Program-made: the position numbers and the translations under genes
Part shown: positions 31,501 to 41,214 of the stretch, piece after piece
How positions within the stretch are numbered: position 1 is the first letter of the stretch
How the letters are laid out: each line of letters starts with the position of its first letter
Source: Hexactinellida sp. DTS-2022
Lineage: Eukaryota; Porifera; Hexactinellida
DNA length: 64,000 bases
NCBI GenBank assembly: GCA_028753945.1
Contig: JAPNXP010000008.1
Location: 496,001 to 560,000, forward strand
Direction: 5' to 3'
Notes under the pieces: model-generated
Database searches by the model: none
Told to the model about the DNA's origin: nothing
What the model saw: the letters and a program-made list of their open reading frames with translations, nothing else

Positions 31501-32422
31501 TACATGGTTATTATGAACACTATTTCAGTCCCTTTCAAAGCCTTGTAAAATACAAATGATGTTGATTATTACAAAATCCGGGTAAGGCGAACCCATTTTG
31601 ACGGTCCCCTGGTGTTCGCACTAACGAGATTCTAATCAGGGTTCTCGCCAGGATTTGTTGTGTAAGGGTACATGAGAGTGAGATATTACTTAATGTCAAT
31701 GATTTAATGAAAAATTCAAATAATAATATTGACTCACTTAGGACATGTGAATAATGGGTACAATAGCTTTCATGAAGGGCATGTACCTTTTGATAGAGGC
31801 ATAGCGAGAACCCTGAAATTTCTAATATAATTCCTCAATATTTATATTGCAGTACCTATATAGTGATGGTGTATCAGAAGGTCAGTTCATGCAGGTGTTA
31901 CAACATGAGCTACTTGCATTACGCGCTGCCTGCACTGAAATTGATCCTGAATACAAGCCTACAATGACTATTATAATAGTACAAAAGCGACATCACTTAC
32001 GAATGTTTCCATACAACCCAAGAGATGAAACTGGGAAAGCTAAAAACATTCCACCTGGTACTACGCTAGATCACAGTGTTACACACCAAGTGGAATTCAA
32101 TTTCTATCTTAACAGTCACTTCGCATTACAAGGCACAGCTAAATGTGCTTTATACCACGTGCTTTGGGACGAAAATGATTTTAAATCAGACAGTCTACAG
32201 GCTATTACATACCAATTGTGTCATACATACGCTAGGTGTGCTAAATCAGTCTCATATCCCACTCCAGTGTATTACAGCCATTGGGTGGCGTTTCGTTATA
32301 ATAAATCTGCTGGTTATGGTGACCCAGATAGAGATAGAAATAAACTGATTGCTCCTAACGGGGATTGGGATCAGTTTCGTAGAAAGGTTATAACTGAATT
32401 AGGCACTATGTACTGGGCTTAA
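22576..32422 (+). CDS. AGO: Argonaute (AGO clade), slicer-type, eight exons
   Basis: Exons: 22576-22825, 23504-23749, 23976-24222, 27848-28440, 28705-28907, 29750-30326, 31017-31332 and 31864-32422. All phases join, giving 996 residues. Residues 1-130 are a Lys/Arg/Gly then Pro/Ser/Thr-rich tail. Then come the N domain (RPDLGKLGRKIPLLVNFF), linker 1 (GGGRWIWDGFSQSVRPGQW), PAZ across exons 4-5, linker 2, MID (GVPTQCVK, CLKINAKLGGIN, keeping the 5'-phosphate Gln and Lys) and PIWI. The catalytic tetrad is complete: Asp723 (GADVNHP), Glu779, Asp812 (DGVSEGQ) and His950 (YYSHWVAF). PIWI carries a roughly 12-residue insertion (around ERAEADTSTGAKRR) before Glu779. It ends MYWA. AGO-clade proteins bind small RNAs and cut or silence targets; cleavage competence is inferred from the tetrad. 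Intron 3 hosts another gene. Exon 1 lacks strong conservation, so its start is less sure. Confidence 0.93.
23266..23440. repeat. Repeat family G, in Argonaute intron 1
   Basis: Reverse orientation: TTATCCAGGAGCGCGAGACG ... GCTGTATAATACACTG. Just before it, at 23209-23234, stand two copies of TCACGAATTGT, the arm motif of the 12.4-kb element, without the rest of that element. Confidence 0.7.
24290..24436. mobile_element. MITE family B, in Argonaute intron 3
   Basis: TAGATGTCGGATATAAGCAC at the left and GATGTGCTTATAACCGGCAT..CCACTG at the right; the central TTGCCATATACCCTATATAA is present. Confidence 0.8.
24739..27150 (+). CDS. Secreted protein of seven Cys-containing repeats, nested in an Argonaute intron
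   Basis: A single exon encodes 803 residues, wholly inside Argonaute intron 3 on the same strand. Residues 1-19 are a hydrophobic signal peptide (LLFFIIILTSSVTLSS). The mature part is about seven repeats of 100-115 residues beginning near residues 22, 131, 248, 362, 474, 588 and 698. Repeats 4-7 share the order: Pro-x-[IV]-x-x-[VLM]-K, a tyrosine-serine/threonine turn (YS or YT), YRCQY or YTCQY, a NY near FNY/YNY, LPIG-x-x-CI-x-x-C, and CG-x-[PI]-[FY]. Each has about four cysteines, so two disulfides per repeat are plausible; repeats 1-2 are diverged. Many NxT/NxS sites occur. There is no membrane anchor. A beta-sandwich fold is a guess. I recognise no named family. The gene could be extracellular matrix or a recognition protein. 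Confidence 0.75.
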   Translation: MNLLFFIIILTSSVTLSSQTKPILHPLTVFNLNGGLTQVEINVTYTGIETSLGIWNCRYYLQINRSKYKHSFRFVKEFETQKNLSNYVVRIEYPIPGDTCYRICSKCSGENQEWSETNFITVLTFKKDLPSLLKVEHKFMHKFWPYIFKVDNVGYNYYIHFFLRYTGHHSLSRFYLFACRYIYAPFTITHCRKLYDSTVSEHTVTHILTVDRFGLEHGNFTLHMCLDDGRCSPPFLYQTKTNRDINHVYPYITRVSKVRKVGVTDSLDVNWYFDESKSKWKMFVYAGTCVRDYNGVLRVNNLVIKPAIPGKKHYTVVFKYFQRRSYCILVCDGSFVHDRCGYPLIFNNFEEPIQKQGYPKITRVVKKSRFGYSNEIEIYYGMPPSLFKLNPIIDFYRCQYKDNPFTVFNYSWAGYRQLGTPGPGKQYTVENMPIGDACILACGVRNSIEVCSLPFKINNYVKTRKTMDSENSPRVTSLKKFTKFAYSNNVNVSWYFSSQMSKEFNTINVYTCQYTEPPLSTFNYTLAIQIKADKNRDNYKFEIYNLPIGQICIAICGDSKSIEMCGSIFKFENKPQENIKNFPNSNPKVIGMKRSIKYGYTSGIELEINYPLKLHSKYPELVVYRCEYTLYPHYQTYNYTIATRINNLQKKENFLIQVQGLPIGLACIHVCADNGNFDTCGLPFRLKNTRIVDDTEYTRNRPRIIQVTKPYERVYSSFGTVRFNYPNTLIAKYDTIAIYRCQYLENPLKTYDYSLSMELLSSNKNKIHTVQVDELPKGKACIQICAMNEHFERCGMPYTFENN
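27151..27644. other. Argonaute intron 3, 3' part
   Basis: AT-rich with no coding signal. Near 27395-27510 it shows an imperfect inverted repeat around GAGCTCAG / CTGAGCTC. It probably includes the 3' UTR of the nested gene. Confidence 0.4.
27645..27821. mobile_element. MITE family B, abutting Argonaute exon 4
   Basis: CAGTGGATGCCGG at the left and CCGACGTCTACTG at the right, each next to TA. It ends about 25 bp before the acceptor of exon 4, so the branch point and polypyrimidine tract of intron 3 must overlap or directly follow the element. Confidence 0.85.
28488..28645. mobile_element. MITE family C, in Argonaute intron 4
   Basis: CAGTCAACTCTGCTTAATAG at the left and AAGCGGAGTTGACT at the right; the internal GGTTTCTCCGCTTAATCGGG is shared with the copy at 2672. 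Confidence 0.75.
28935..29195. repeat. Inverted repeat family J, in Argonaute intron 5
   Basis: The left arm ATAAATAGAAAAAACCCCAC with TTTCACTTTCATTTTCACTT is matched at the right by GAAAGTGAAAGTGAAAAT and GGGGGTTTTCTAATTATACC, then TTGGACCCCAAGGCATC. Remains of MITE A (29222-29348) and an L-type repeat (29437-29533) follow in the same intron. Confidence 0.65.
29437..29705. repeat. Repeat L and family G copies, in Argonaute intron 5
   Basis: 29437-29533 has CAGTAGAACCTGCATAATTC at one end and AATTAGGCAGGTTCTACT at the other. 29540-29705 is a family G copy in reverse orientation. The exon 6 acceptor (TTTAATAG) is 45 bp further on. Confidence 0.65.
30593..30734. mobile_element. MITE family A', in Argonaute intron 6
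   Basis: CAGTAGAACCTCGTTAATACG at the left, TTAACGAGGTTCTACTG at the right, TA on both sides. The inside is inverted relative to the copy at 837. Confidence 0.85.
30799..30975. mobile_element. MITE family B, in Argonaute intron 6
   Basis: CAGTAGTGTCGGATATATAAG at the left and TAACCGGCATCCACTG at the right with flanking TA. It ends 41 bp before the exon 7 acceptor. Confidence 0.85.
31480..31636. mobile_element. MITE family A', in Argonaute intron 7
   Basis: CAGTAGAACCTCGTTAGTACG at the left; at the right ACTAACGAGATTCTAA, where the terminal ACTG has been lost. Confidence 0.75.
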
Positions 32423-33128
32423 TTCGTTAATAGACCACACTTGTTAGTCTCTAATAGGGAATTAAAGCTCTGGCGTGAGTGTGTGAGTGTGCATGGAGAT
32501 GTAGAGCAAAAATATTTTGTTTGTTTTATATAATATTTCATTAGGCCTAACATTTGGTATTTACTTACCCTTTTGCATAAGTACTTCTCTTAGAGTTGAG
32601 TTGTTATTTTGCAATTGTGTAGTAGTTGTTGTTGTTGTTGTTTAGGTTTATTTATTCTATTATCTATTACTGTAAACCCAAAGGAGTTTGAAATGTGTAT
32701 ACTACAAGTATCGTGATGTATTAGTTTTCATAAATGTACTTTGACTAACAGAGTGGAATTTTCCACGTTTGTTCTGTTGTATGCCTTACTCAATTTAATA
32801 ATGGTGAACCGAATGCAGTAGACTCTCGTTAATAGTACACCAGGGGACTGTATACTTTTTTATTTGTATAGGCTAGTATAATTACACCTTTTGCCCTTTA
32901 ACAAATAATTCACTTTATTTTGATAGAGTTCTAATGTACTTAAATTGGTTATAAAGGGAGTTTACTGTAGTTGAATTTTTAATTTGAATTCTCGTTTCAA
33001 AGGTAAACAAGTGTATTAGTTTGGGTCCTAAAAAATACAATGGTTATACACAAGGCTAAATACTTCATAGATATTTTCAAATATTTATGAGTTCAATCAA
33101 ATATAATCTAGCATTAGAATACGCCTAA
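32423..33128. other. Argonaute 3' UTR region and PPP4R2 upstream region
   Basis: Contains a GTT/TTG triplet run near 32625-32642 and a degenerate family A MITE at about 32817-32972 (GTAGACTCTCGTTAATAG ... GGGAGTTTACTG). No gene was recognised. Confidence 0.5.
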
Positions 33129-34052
33129 ATGTCACAAGAAAGTCTATCACAGACTTTATCTCGCGAATTAACCGTTCCGTTAAGTCAAAACGATCCTGAT
33201 GAACTATTTCGTACTTTAAAAGATTACGTCACTAAGTTAGGAGATATTTCATTGTTAATCGATAAAGAAATTCCTTCCTTACCGATCGAACTCTCGGATA
33301 TTATAACACAAATTTCAAACTACGCGAAAATACTATACCCATGGCGATACATCTATACTATAATTATTGTCAAATTAAAGGAAGTTTTGAGTTCATTTGA
33401 TCAGGTACCAGATGAAAAACAGGATGAAGAAACAACAGTTATGAAAAATATTGATAGATTGTTTACACAAAGATTTAAAAAAGCACCTCCCTTCACTTTA
33501 CAGCGTATATGTGACCTTCTTTCTGAACCAAAAAAGTTTTATAAATCAAAACTAAAATTCCTTCGTGCTATAGATAAAGTGTTAACAGTTATTTCTCATG
33601 CTAAAATACAATGTATTTCCCCACTACCTTCTTCTCTCAGTTCAGAATCTAAATTTTCGCCGCCGGCCAAAAGATTGAAACAAGAATTAAGTACTGCCTC
33701 AACTGTAATTATCAGTAGCGATTCAACATCATCAAGCGAGCGTAATACGACCGGTCATTCAATACATTTCTTTAATGAAGAGTTATCAGAACCGGAAACC
33801 AGTAGCATTGAAAATAAAATGTCTGAAAAAATTCCTGATAACTCACCACCTGTTTCAGAACAGTATTTGGAATGCTCAGTGAGTGAAGCGGATTCTACCA
33901 CAGCAAATGGAGTGCGCTCTATACAAGATTCGATCGAAACCAAAGATGAAAATGAAGCAAAAAGCGATGAACAAATTGAAACACCTGCAAAAACACAGAA
34001 TGAGAAAATTGCAGTCATGAAAGATATCCTTATAGAAACTCATAATAATTAG
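33129..34052 (+). CDS. PPP4R2: Protein phosphatase 4 regulatory subunit 2
   Basis: Intronless, 307 residues from ATG 33129. The conserved N-terminal half includes YIYTIIIVKLKEVLSSF and the family signature PFTLQRICDLLSEPKKFY, then KFLRAIDKVLTVIS. The C-terminal half is acidic, Ser/Thr/Glu-rich and low complexity, as in other members, with a PPAKRLKQE patch that could serve as a nuclear localisation signal. PPP4R2 joins PPP4C and PPP4R3 to form the PP4 complex, which acts in DNA-damage repair and centrosome maturation. The human protein is longer (about 417 residues), with the difference in the acidic tail. The reading frame is intact. Confidence 0.88.
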   Translation: MSQESLSQTLSRELTVPLSQNDPDELFRTLKDYVTKLGDISLLIDKEIPSLPIELSDIITQISNYAKILYPWRYIYTIIIVKLKEVLSSFDQVPDEKQDEETTVMKNIDRLFTQRFKKAPPFTLQRICDLLSEPKKFYKSKLKFLRAIDKVLTVISHAKIQCISPLPSSLSSESKFSPPAKRLKQELSTASTVIISSDSTSSSERNTTGHSIHFFNEELSEPETSSIENKMSEKIPDNSPPVSEQYLECSVSEADSTTANGVRSIQDSIETKDENEAKSDEQIETPAKTQNEKIAVMKDILIETHNN

Positions 34053-34317
34053 AATTAGAATCAATTCAGTATATAATTAATAATTAACCACAAACCTTAT
34101 AAACGGTATCCCATGCATTTGTGGGAATGTTCAGTGAATTATGTAAAGTATTATGTCTTTATATCTATCTCCAGTAATTCACATGTTTATGCTGTAGATA
34201 TGTACAATATTGACTTAATACTAGTAGTACAGTTAATACACTATATAAGAACCTCAGAACAGAGAATTTATGTTCTTATATACGTAGTGTATATAGTACA
34301 GCGGCACAACCGTACAA

Positions 34318-35064
34318 TTGTTCATTTTTTTGATAAAAGCATCAAAATTTGTACACATGTACTTTGATGTAGTGCGAACATTTGAGGATATTGAGGCAAT
34401 TGAAAGAGTGTCTATATCGGCCATGACAGCTCGTCAAAGTTAACACGTCCGATAGTGTTCGCCGGACTTGTTTCCCATAAAAACTTGTTTCAAATTAAGT
34501 TATATCGTCTTTTTATTGTTGAATTCGGTTTCCAAGTAAAATTTCCGATAATTTGATATATCACATGAACATATTTGGAAAACACTTGATTTTATAAAAT
34601 TAATCGAGATTCACCGTGATTTACCATAAATATCGAATAATTTATCAAATCTCGTTTTACAGGGTCGGTATGTGTATAATTATACTCAGGTAGTTGAGAG
34701 GAGTCGAAAGAGGGGTCACTCGATTGGGTAAGTACACAATTGGAGAATGGAATTTTGACACATTCCTGGTATATTCCAGCGTTGCTATGGCAAAATTCTT
34801 CCAAATATGTTCATGTGATATATCAAATTATCGGAAATTTTACTTGGAAACCGAATTCAACAATAAAAAGACGATATAACTTAATTTGAAACAAGTTTTT
34901 ATGGGAAACAAGTCCGGCGAACACTATCGGACGTGTTAACTTTGACGAGCTGTCATGGCCGATATAGACACTCTTTCAATTGCCTCAATATCCAAAAATG
35001 TTCGCACTACAACAAAGTACATGCGTACAAATTTTTGTGCTTTTATCAAAAAATGAACAATCTG
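34318..35064. mobile_element. Fold-back element with about 265-bp arms
   Basis: The left arm (about 34318-34582) and right arm (about 34797-35064) are near-perfect complements: TTGTTCATTTTTTTGATAAA, GTGTCTATATCGGCCATGAC, TTCGCCGGACTTGTTTCCCA and CACATGAACATATTTGGAA all recur in reverse. The spacer of about 215 bp is AT-rich with no coding potential. Reading frames across the arms are artefacts. The superfamily is unclear. Confidence 0.8.
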
Positions 35065-35472
35065 TTGAAACTTTATGTCTATGCCGCTGGACTAATATAC
35101 TTATATGGTGTATGGATTTATTTTAGTAAAAGTATTCTTATATATCCGTTTAAAATCTTATATGTTGTATACATTGGATCATACTTAAGTAATTATATTT
35201 CACAATTTGGTAGTGTGAATGTCAATGGCAGTGACTAATAATCCTATTTGCGTTTTATGCTCAAATAATATGCTGTCTCATTTACTAATGACTAGCATCA
35301 TAGATATCCAACAATATATCCGAGAACAAATAAAACATATAAGGTTGATTATCTTGCTAAGTAAATTACCATAAAATCCAAATCCAGTTAATGTCCATTT
35401 ATTAATAAATATTTGGAAATTTCCTAGGTTTTGACTTTTAGGACAGAATATAACATGTCTTATGCTTTTACA

Positions 35473-35637
35473 ATAGAACTCTGTTAGTACGTACACCCCC
35501 TGGGGAAGAAAATTAGTACGTATTATCCGAGTGTTACGTACTAACCGTGTTGACATAAAGATACATATAAATGGACAAACTTTGTTTATACAAGTTAGTA
35601 CGTACTAAACCAGGTGTACTAACCGAGTTCAACTGTA
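35473..35637. mobile_element. MITE with TTAGTACGTAC motifs
   Basis: AGAACTCTGTTAGTACGTACA at the left and GTGTACTAACCGAGTTCAACTG at the right are imperfect complements. Related fragments lie near 8530-8645 and 11665-11805. It ends 20 bp before the ATG of the NHL pseudogene. Between the fold-back element and this copy (35065-35472) nothing was recognised. Confidence 0.6.
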
Positions 35638-35656
35638 ATCCTCTATATTAAGGTAA

Positions 35657-36520
35657 ATGGCTCAAGCGAATCCTGGTAACATCGATAATTTCGAACTGGA
35701 ATGGGGTCGTGTTAAACTGAACATCCAAATACAATTAGGTGATTTAGTTAATAGCTTGAAAACTCGAGAAGAAGAACTGTTGAAAGAGATGGATAGTATA
35801 CCTGATAATTATATTACTTATCGAACTGAATTTGAGAATGTGAAAGAGAAGAAGATTGAGATTTAAAAGCTAAAATTTATCATCAAAATGAACTGGCATC
35901 ATCTCGCATTAAATCTGTTCATGAGAACTCACAACTAAACACAGAACTTCAATTAATTGGGACTCTAATATAACCTAAAATGGTTTGTTTTGAGTGCGAC
36001 AGCAACAAAATGTTAGCTGAATTGAACAAGTTGGGTAAGTTAGTTAAGAAAGTCAGACCCGAAACTGACTATAAAAGCAAGAAACAACTCCTAGTGAGTG
36101 TTGAGAGGAAATGGAATGGAACAACTTAATAGGCCACTAGGTGTAACAGTCGATAATAAAACAGGAAATATTTACATAGCAGATTTTTTTTTTTTTTTTT
36201 AAATTGAGATATAATTCTAATTTTCCCCACAGTATTCTCAATTATCAACTCAATGGGAAGTTAATTTCTAGAATGTGAATAGGAAAGTTAGAATGACAAT
36301 CTCTTATGTCTAACAATTGATGAGTCGAATGGAGACATTTACATTTGTGATAGTAATAATAATCGTATTCATACTCATTAAAGATTTCTTTTTCAAATCA
36401 GAATTTGGAAAAGACCCCCTCGTGATGTAAAGTTATAAAAAGATTATATTTTATTCTTGATCATTCTAATCCTTGTCTTCACCCCTTTGATTACAATAAA
36501 ATTCTGATGATAGCACGTGT
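35657..36520 (+). pseudogene. Coiled-coil/NHL gene, decayed
   Basis: It starts with an intact ATG and 69 codons of the family coiled coil (FELEWGRVKLNIQIQ, LKTREEELLKEMDS), then a stop at 35864. Homology continues in shifting frames: TTTGAGTGCGACAGCAAC, the first NHL blade to ATTTACATAGCAGAT, a 20-T insertion near 36186-36205, then ATTGATGAGTC..GGAGACATT and later blades to about 36500. Multiple frameshifts and stops show it is not functional. The first 69 codons could still make a short coiled-coil peptide. Confidence 0.85.
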
Positions 36521-36528
36521 CATTAAAA

Positions 36529-37466
36529 TGCAAATGACCATGGCCTACTTAATATACCAGATTACTTATATGGAGGTCAGTTACTGGTAACTGAACTGCC
36601 ATATAAGGAAGAGTTTGAATTCTAAAAGACCCATAAGCTCAGAAATGAAATTTAGACATAAAGTAAAACCACTTCAGTTACCAGTAACTCAGCTCCATAT
36701 AAGTATTTTGTAAATATACAGCCGTGATGTCACCGAGAAGGCCAGTTTTAAATTTCATTCTTGGATAAACTATACCTCCTATTGTTATTATTGGGTTGTA
36801 TGTGGGGTAATCAATTATTGCGAGTCCAATGAAACCACTTTTGAGAATCTCAGATTTGTGTTTAAGCTGTTTAGGCGCCATTTCATGGTGATGGTAACAA
36901 TTTATAGTAAATGATAAAAATTTCCAATATCATAAATTTCATTTTCTTGCTACATTATAATAATTTTATAACAGAAATACTAAAATAGGGATATATTTCA
37001 TACCCAAAGCGCTACTAAATCACAAAATGGCGACATTCTATAATTTCTAAAAATCATAAAGCAACCACATGCTAAAATACAAGTAGTATCCGAGTTACAA
37101 CTTACTACTTCGTCCATAAAACGTATATAATTGCTGGTTTATATATATTCATTCTCATTATATATTCTAAAAATATATACTAGGTTTATTAGCAAATTAT
37201 CTTCATTTTATCGTATTTCTTTTAGACTCGAATTGTATATTTTTGTATATTTGTGGTGTCATCATTAAATGGCGCCTAAACAGCTCAACCACAGACCTGA
37301 GATTCTCAAAAGTGGTTCCATTGGACTCGCGATGGTTGATTACCTCATATAGAACCTAAATAATAACAATAGGAAGCATATTTTAGCTCAGAATGAAATT
37401 TATATACTGGCCTTCTATTTTTGGGCTTCTCGGTGACATACACGGCCGTATATTAAGTTGGCCATG
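36529..37466. mobile_element. Decayed inverted-repeat transposon
   Basis: The ends CATGGCCTACTTAATAT and ATATTAAGTTGGCCATG are complementary with one mismatch. Subterminal sequence is also inverted: GCCGTGATGTCACCGAGAAG..GGCCAG near 36721 against CTGGCC..GCTTCTCGGTGACAT near 37415, and TTTAGGCGCCATTT near 36868 against AAATGGCGCCTAAA near 37267. A smaller inverted repeat (CAGTTACTGGTAACTGA) lies at 36577-36690. No transposase frame remains. Confidence 0.7.
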
Positions 37467-37767
37467 TCTACAGTTATTTTATAATAGGAATTATTCTACA
37501 GTTTTGATTTCTTTTTGAGACTTATTGTTTAAAACGAACTATATTTTTGATTTTTCTTCTTTCCACATTCTTATCGTTTGTATTTATTGAAACTCTGAAT
37601 TATTTATCTGTATACATAATTGTTTTATGTATACAGTTGATGAAATTAGTTGTAAGTTATAATTGTTTAGCGTTGATATGAAAATACGGATTCAAATTTG
37701 GATTTTATTCTAACCTATAAATTAAACTGTAGATGATATTTCTAGAATTCTGGAGTAAGAGAACAAT

Positions 37768-39381
37768 ATGTCAAAGCAAAAACTATTAGATGAAAGCAGG
37801 AATACGTCTAACATTGCACCTTTTTTTAAATTGCTACGACAGTTTTTTCCAATTTATGAAGAATTAAAATTCCTAATCTTACTAGCACTGCCTTCTTCTA
37901 TAGAATGCTTTTCAGAGGGATTGCAGATGAAATTAAGTAATATTTTCATTGGACGAACAGCTGGTATTGATATAGCTTTGATGCTAAGTGCACTCTTTAT
38001 TGGTCAAACAGTGATTGGTATTTTATCCTATCCGATCGCAGAGGGATTTGGTGTATATGTGAATATCCTATGCTCACAGGCATATGGAGCAAAACAGTAC
38101 AAACTGGTGGGATTGTACTTCTACAGAGCTCTATTCATGGCAGCTCTCACTTGCTTTCCAGTATTCACAGTATTCATTAGTGTCCGTCCTATCGTCTACT
38201 TCCTATTCCAAGATTGGGAATTGGCTCAGTACACTGGTAGCTTCACAGATGTTCTATGTTTCGGCTATCCTGCCTATTTGTACTATAAAATTGGTATACG
38301 TTTCCTTCAAGCAATGAACATAGTATGGGGTCCTGCGTTGTATCTTATCATTGGGAACATTTTGAATGGAGTAATACAGTATATTCTGATATTCCGATAC
38401 AACACGAATATTGAAGGAGCAGCTGCTGGTTACGTCATCAGTAATTACTTAGTTGCACTATTAGTATTCGCACACATACAGCTCTCCCATGTGCACACTG
38501 CTATATCACAGAAGTGGACTATTGAATATATCACCCACTGGTTGCATACAGCTAAGTATGCAATATTCACAATAATCCAGACATTTGTCAGCTCAGCTCC
38601 ATTGTCAATATTTCCTATTATATTCATTGGAATTATAGCCAATGATAAGAGAGAACTTGCTATATATTCAATTCTATTTTCAATAGGCTGGGTATTTTGC
38701 CTTGGAACCATGGGATTCTCTAGTGCCATTACAATTCGTGTGGGTTATTTGCTAGGCGAGAATGAGCCGGGTAGAGCGAAGCGAGCTAGCATTATTGGAA
38801 TCGTTTTTGGACAAATATTATTATTTCTATGCAATATGTTATTACTAGCTTTGAGTGGAGCTTTGAGTCAACTTTTCACAACAGATCCTATTCTAGTGAA
38901 AGAACTAACATGGAATATTAGGATTTTCGCGATTCTAATCAATGGCAATATATTTTTCATTGGACAAGGAGTTATGAATGCTTCTTGCAAGCAAGGAATA
39001 CAAACGATATTGAAAATTGTATTTCAAATAATTATTGGTGGGATAGGATCAGGATTATTGGTGTATTATGTAGAGTGGAAAGCTCTTAGTATCTTTTTAA
39101 TGTTTAATATTGTTAGCGTTATTTCCTTCATAATTGTACTTTTCATACTTTATTGCAGTGATTGGAATGAGATTGCCATCGCTGTTAGCAAAAACACACA
39201 GCTCATTACAGAGACAATAAAACTGATGAAAATGAATCCAGAAAATGTGTCATTCAAGAAAAGAATTAGTCATTCTAAAAGATTCTCTCTATTTGGTTAT
39301 ATAAGTTTTATTGCAGTTGGTATTTGTATTTTTATCATAGCATTAGTAACTTTGTATAGTGATGCTTTATTTCGTATGTGA
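37768..39381 (+). CDS. MATE-family cation/drug antiporter, copy 1
   Basis: A single exon encodes 537 residues from ATG 37768. It is hydrophobic throughout, with about twelve MatE helices plus a last helix near the C terminus (FGYISFIAVGICIFIIALV), as in eukaryotic SLC47-type transporters. The first MatE half includes SSIECFSEGLQMKLSNIFIG and EGFGVYVNILCSQAYGAKQ, and the second half GFSSAITIRVGYLLGENEP. MATE proteins export organic cations in exchange for protons across the plasma membrane. The segment from EGFGVYV to FAHIQLSH is almost the same, at the DNA level too, in three other copies at 43.5, 58.4 and 60 kb, while both ends differ. The cytosolic N terminus is about 25 residues longer than in copy 4. 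Substrate cannot be told from sequence. Confidence 0.9.
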   Translation: MSKQKLLDESRNTSNIAPFFKLLRQFFPIYEELKFLILLALPSSIECFSEGLQMKLSNIFIGRTAGIDIALMLSALFIGQTVIGILSYPIAEGFGVYVNILCSQAYGAKQYKLVGLYFYRALFMAALTCFPVFTVFISVRPIVYFLFQDWELAQYTGSFTDVLCFGYPAYLYYKIGIRFLQAMNIVWGPALYLIIGNILNGVIQYILIFRYNTNIEGAAAGYVISNYLVALLVFAHIQLSHVHTAISQKWTIEYITHWLHTAKYAIFTIIQTFVSSAPLSIFPIIFIGIIANDKRELAIYSILFSIGWVFCLGTMGFSSAITIRVGYLLGENEPGRAKRASIIGIVFGQILLFLCNMLLLALSGALSQLFTTDPILVKELTWNIRIFAILINGNIFFIGQGVMNASCKQGIQTILKIVFQIIIGGIGSGLLVYYVEWKALSIFLMFNIVSVISFIIVLFILYCSDWNEIAIAVSKNTQLITETIKLMKMNPENVSFKKRISHSKRFSLFGYISFIAVGICIFIIALVTLYSDALFRM

Positions 39382-39795
39382 GTCTTATTTAAATGGGTCT
39401 ATTTGATACAATTTTAGGTAGAAGTCAATGGAACGTCTACAATTATTCTATTATCCTATTGACTTTTTATTATCAACTTGTGTTGTTTATATTAGTATGT
39501 ATATTGTATGTAGAATCTGTAAATAGTTAGTTGTTTATTACGTCTTTTATTGGATACGTATTACGTATAATGTAATAGTATTATACGGATACCTTCTTAT
39601 AATATCGCGCTCATGGAATTTGCTTTGAACAACATTCGGTTTAATAGTTATTCTTTTATTGTTAATAGACTCGTAGTATACTCTGTATAGTACAAATTTG
39701 ATTATTTGTTAACATTTTGTGTTACAATAAGATTTAAAAATATACTACTGAATATACTTCGAAAACATCCCTGGTTGATCATAGATTTAGGGGGG
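39382..39795. other. 3' flank of MATE copy 1
   Basis: AT-rich; no gene or element recognised before the satellite array. Confidence 0.5.
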
Positions 39796-40567
39796 AGCTG
39801 CACATGTCAGAATTTATTGTTATGATTTTGTCAGAATAATCAGTTCTGCACATGTCAGAATGAGATTTCTAGAGTTCTACACATGTCAGAATGGGATTTC
39901 TAGAGTTCTGCACATGTCAGAATGGGATTTCTAGAGTTCTGCAATTGTCAGAATGGGAGTTATAGAATTCTGTACATGTCAGAATGGGATTTCTAGAGTT
40001 CTGCACATGTCAGAATGGGAATTCTAGAGTTCTGCACATGTCAGAATGGGAATTCTAGAGTTCTGCACATGTCAGAATGGGAATTCTAGAGTTCTGCACT
40101 TGTCAGAATGAGATTTCTAGAGTTCTGCACTTGTCAGAATGAGATTTCTAGAGTTCTGTACATGTCAGAATGGGAGTTATAGAATTCTGTACATGTCAGA
40201 ATGGGATTTCTAGAGTTCTGCACATGTCAGAATGGGAATTCTAGAGTTCTGCACATGTCAGAATGGGAATTCTAGAATTCTGCACATGTCAGAATGGGAA
40301 TTCTAGAATTCTGCACATGTCAGAATGGGATTTCTAGAGTTCTGCACATGTCAGAATGGGATTTCTAGAATTCTGCACATGTCAGAATGGGAATTCTAGA
40401 GTTCTGCACATGTCAGAATGGGATTTCTAGAGTTCTGTACATGTCAGAATGGGATTTCTAGAGTTCTGCACATATCAGAATGGGAATTCTAGAGTTCTGC
40501 ACATGTCAGAATGGGAATTCTAGAGTTCTGCACATGTCAGAATGGGAATTCTAGAGATCTGTACATG
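39796..40567 (+). repeat. 31-bp satellite array, forward
   Basis: About 25 tandem monomers of 31 bp, consensus around CACATGTCAGAATGGGAATT then CTAGAGTTCTG. Monomers vary mostly at GGGATTTC/GGGAATTC/GGGAGTTA. The first monomers are the most diverged. The unit contains partial dyads (TTCTAGA, CATATG-like ACATGT). Confidence 0.95.
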
Positions 40568-41214
40568 CTGAATGCTATATTATTATTTGCATAATTATTA
40601 ATAGGTCTAGATTATAATGTTGATTGAAATAAGCAAAATATGTTGTATAAGTATCATAGCAAAATTAATTAGTAAATATCTGAAACTATTTCTTTTTGAC
40701 TTCACATATTTATCTCCGTCTATAGTTGAAAAGGCTTTTCCCATAAAACTTTGTACTCGTCCAAAGTGTATTCCATTTGTTGCATGATATAACTAGTTGT
40801 CAACATGTCGCTATTTATATAGACTTAATAATTTGTCGAAGCAACACTGTCGTATAATGTGATGAACAAACACTAATAACGGGCGTTGGCTCATAATATT
40901 CTTTTGTAGTGACAATGCATAACTAACCACAAACCCCATTATTAAATTTTGACAAATGAAATAGTCAATAGAAGGATTCTGACCAAAGTTGAGTTTTTTC
41001 CAGTCCAAAACCAGTTTTGGACGGACAGTGAACAAAACCCGATTAAAAGCGGACGAAAACTCAACTTTTACATAGTTTAGAAGAAACAATAAACACGTTT
41101 TTAATTTTATTAAACATTCGTATGGCTTATGGATTAATTAAATTAACATTAGACATGTATTCTGATATAGGGAATTAAGAGGGTGTCTTTAGCTAAAATG
41201 GTAATATTATCAAT
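40568..41214. other. Spacer between the opposed satellite arrays
   Basis: About 650 bp, unique-looking and AT-rich, with a short dyad (CCAGTCCAAAACCAGTTTTGG) near 41000. No gene was recognised. Confidence 0.5.

Noticed and set aside
34113-34367. Open frame after PPP4R2
   Set aside because: No homology or codon bias visible; it runs into the arm of the fold-back element.
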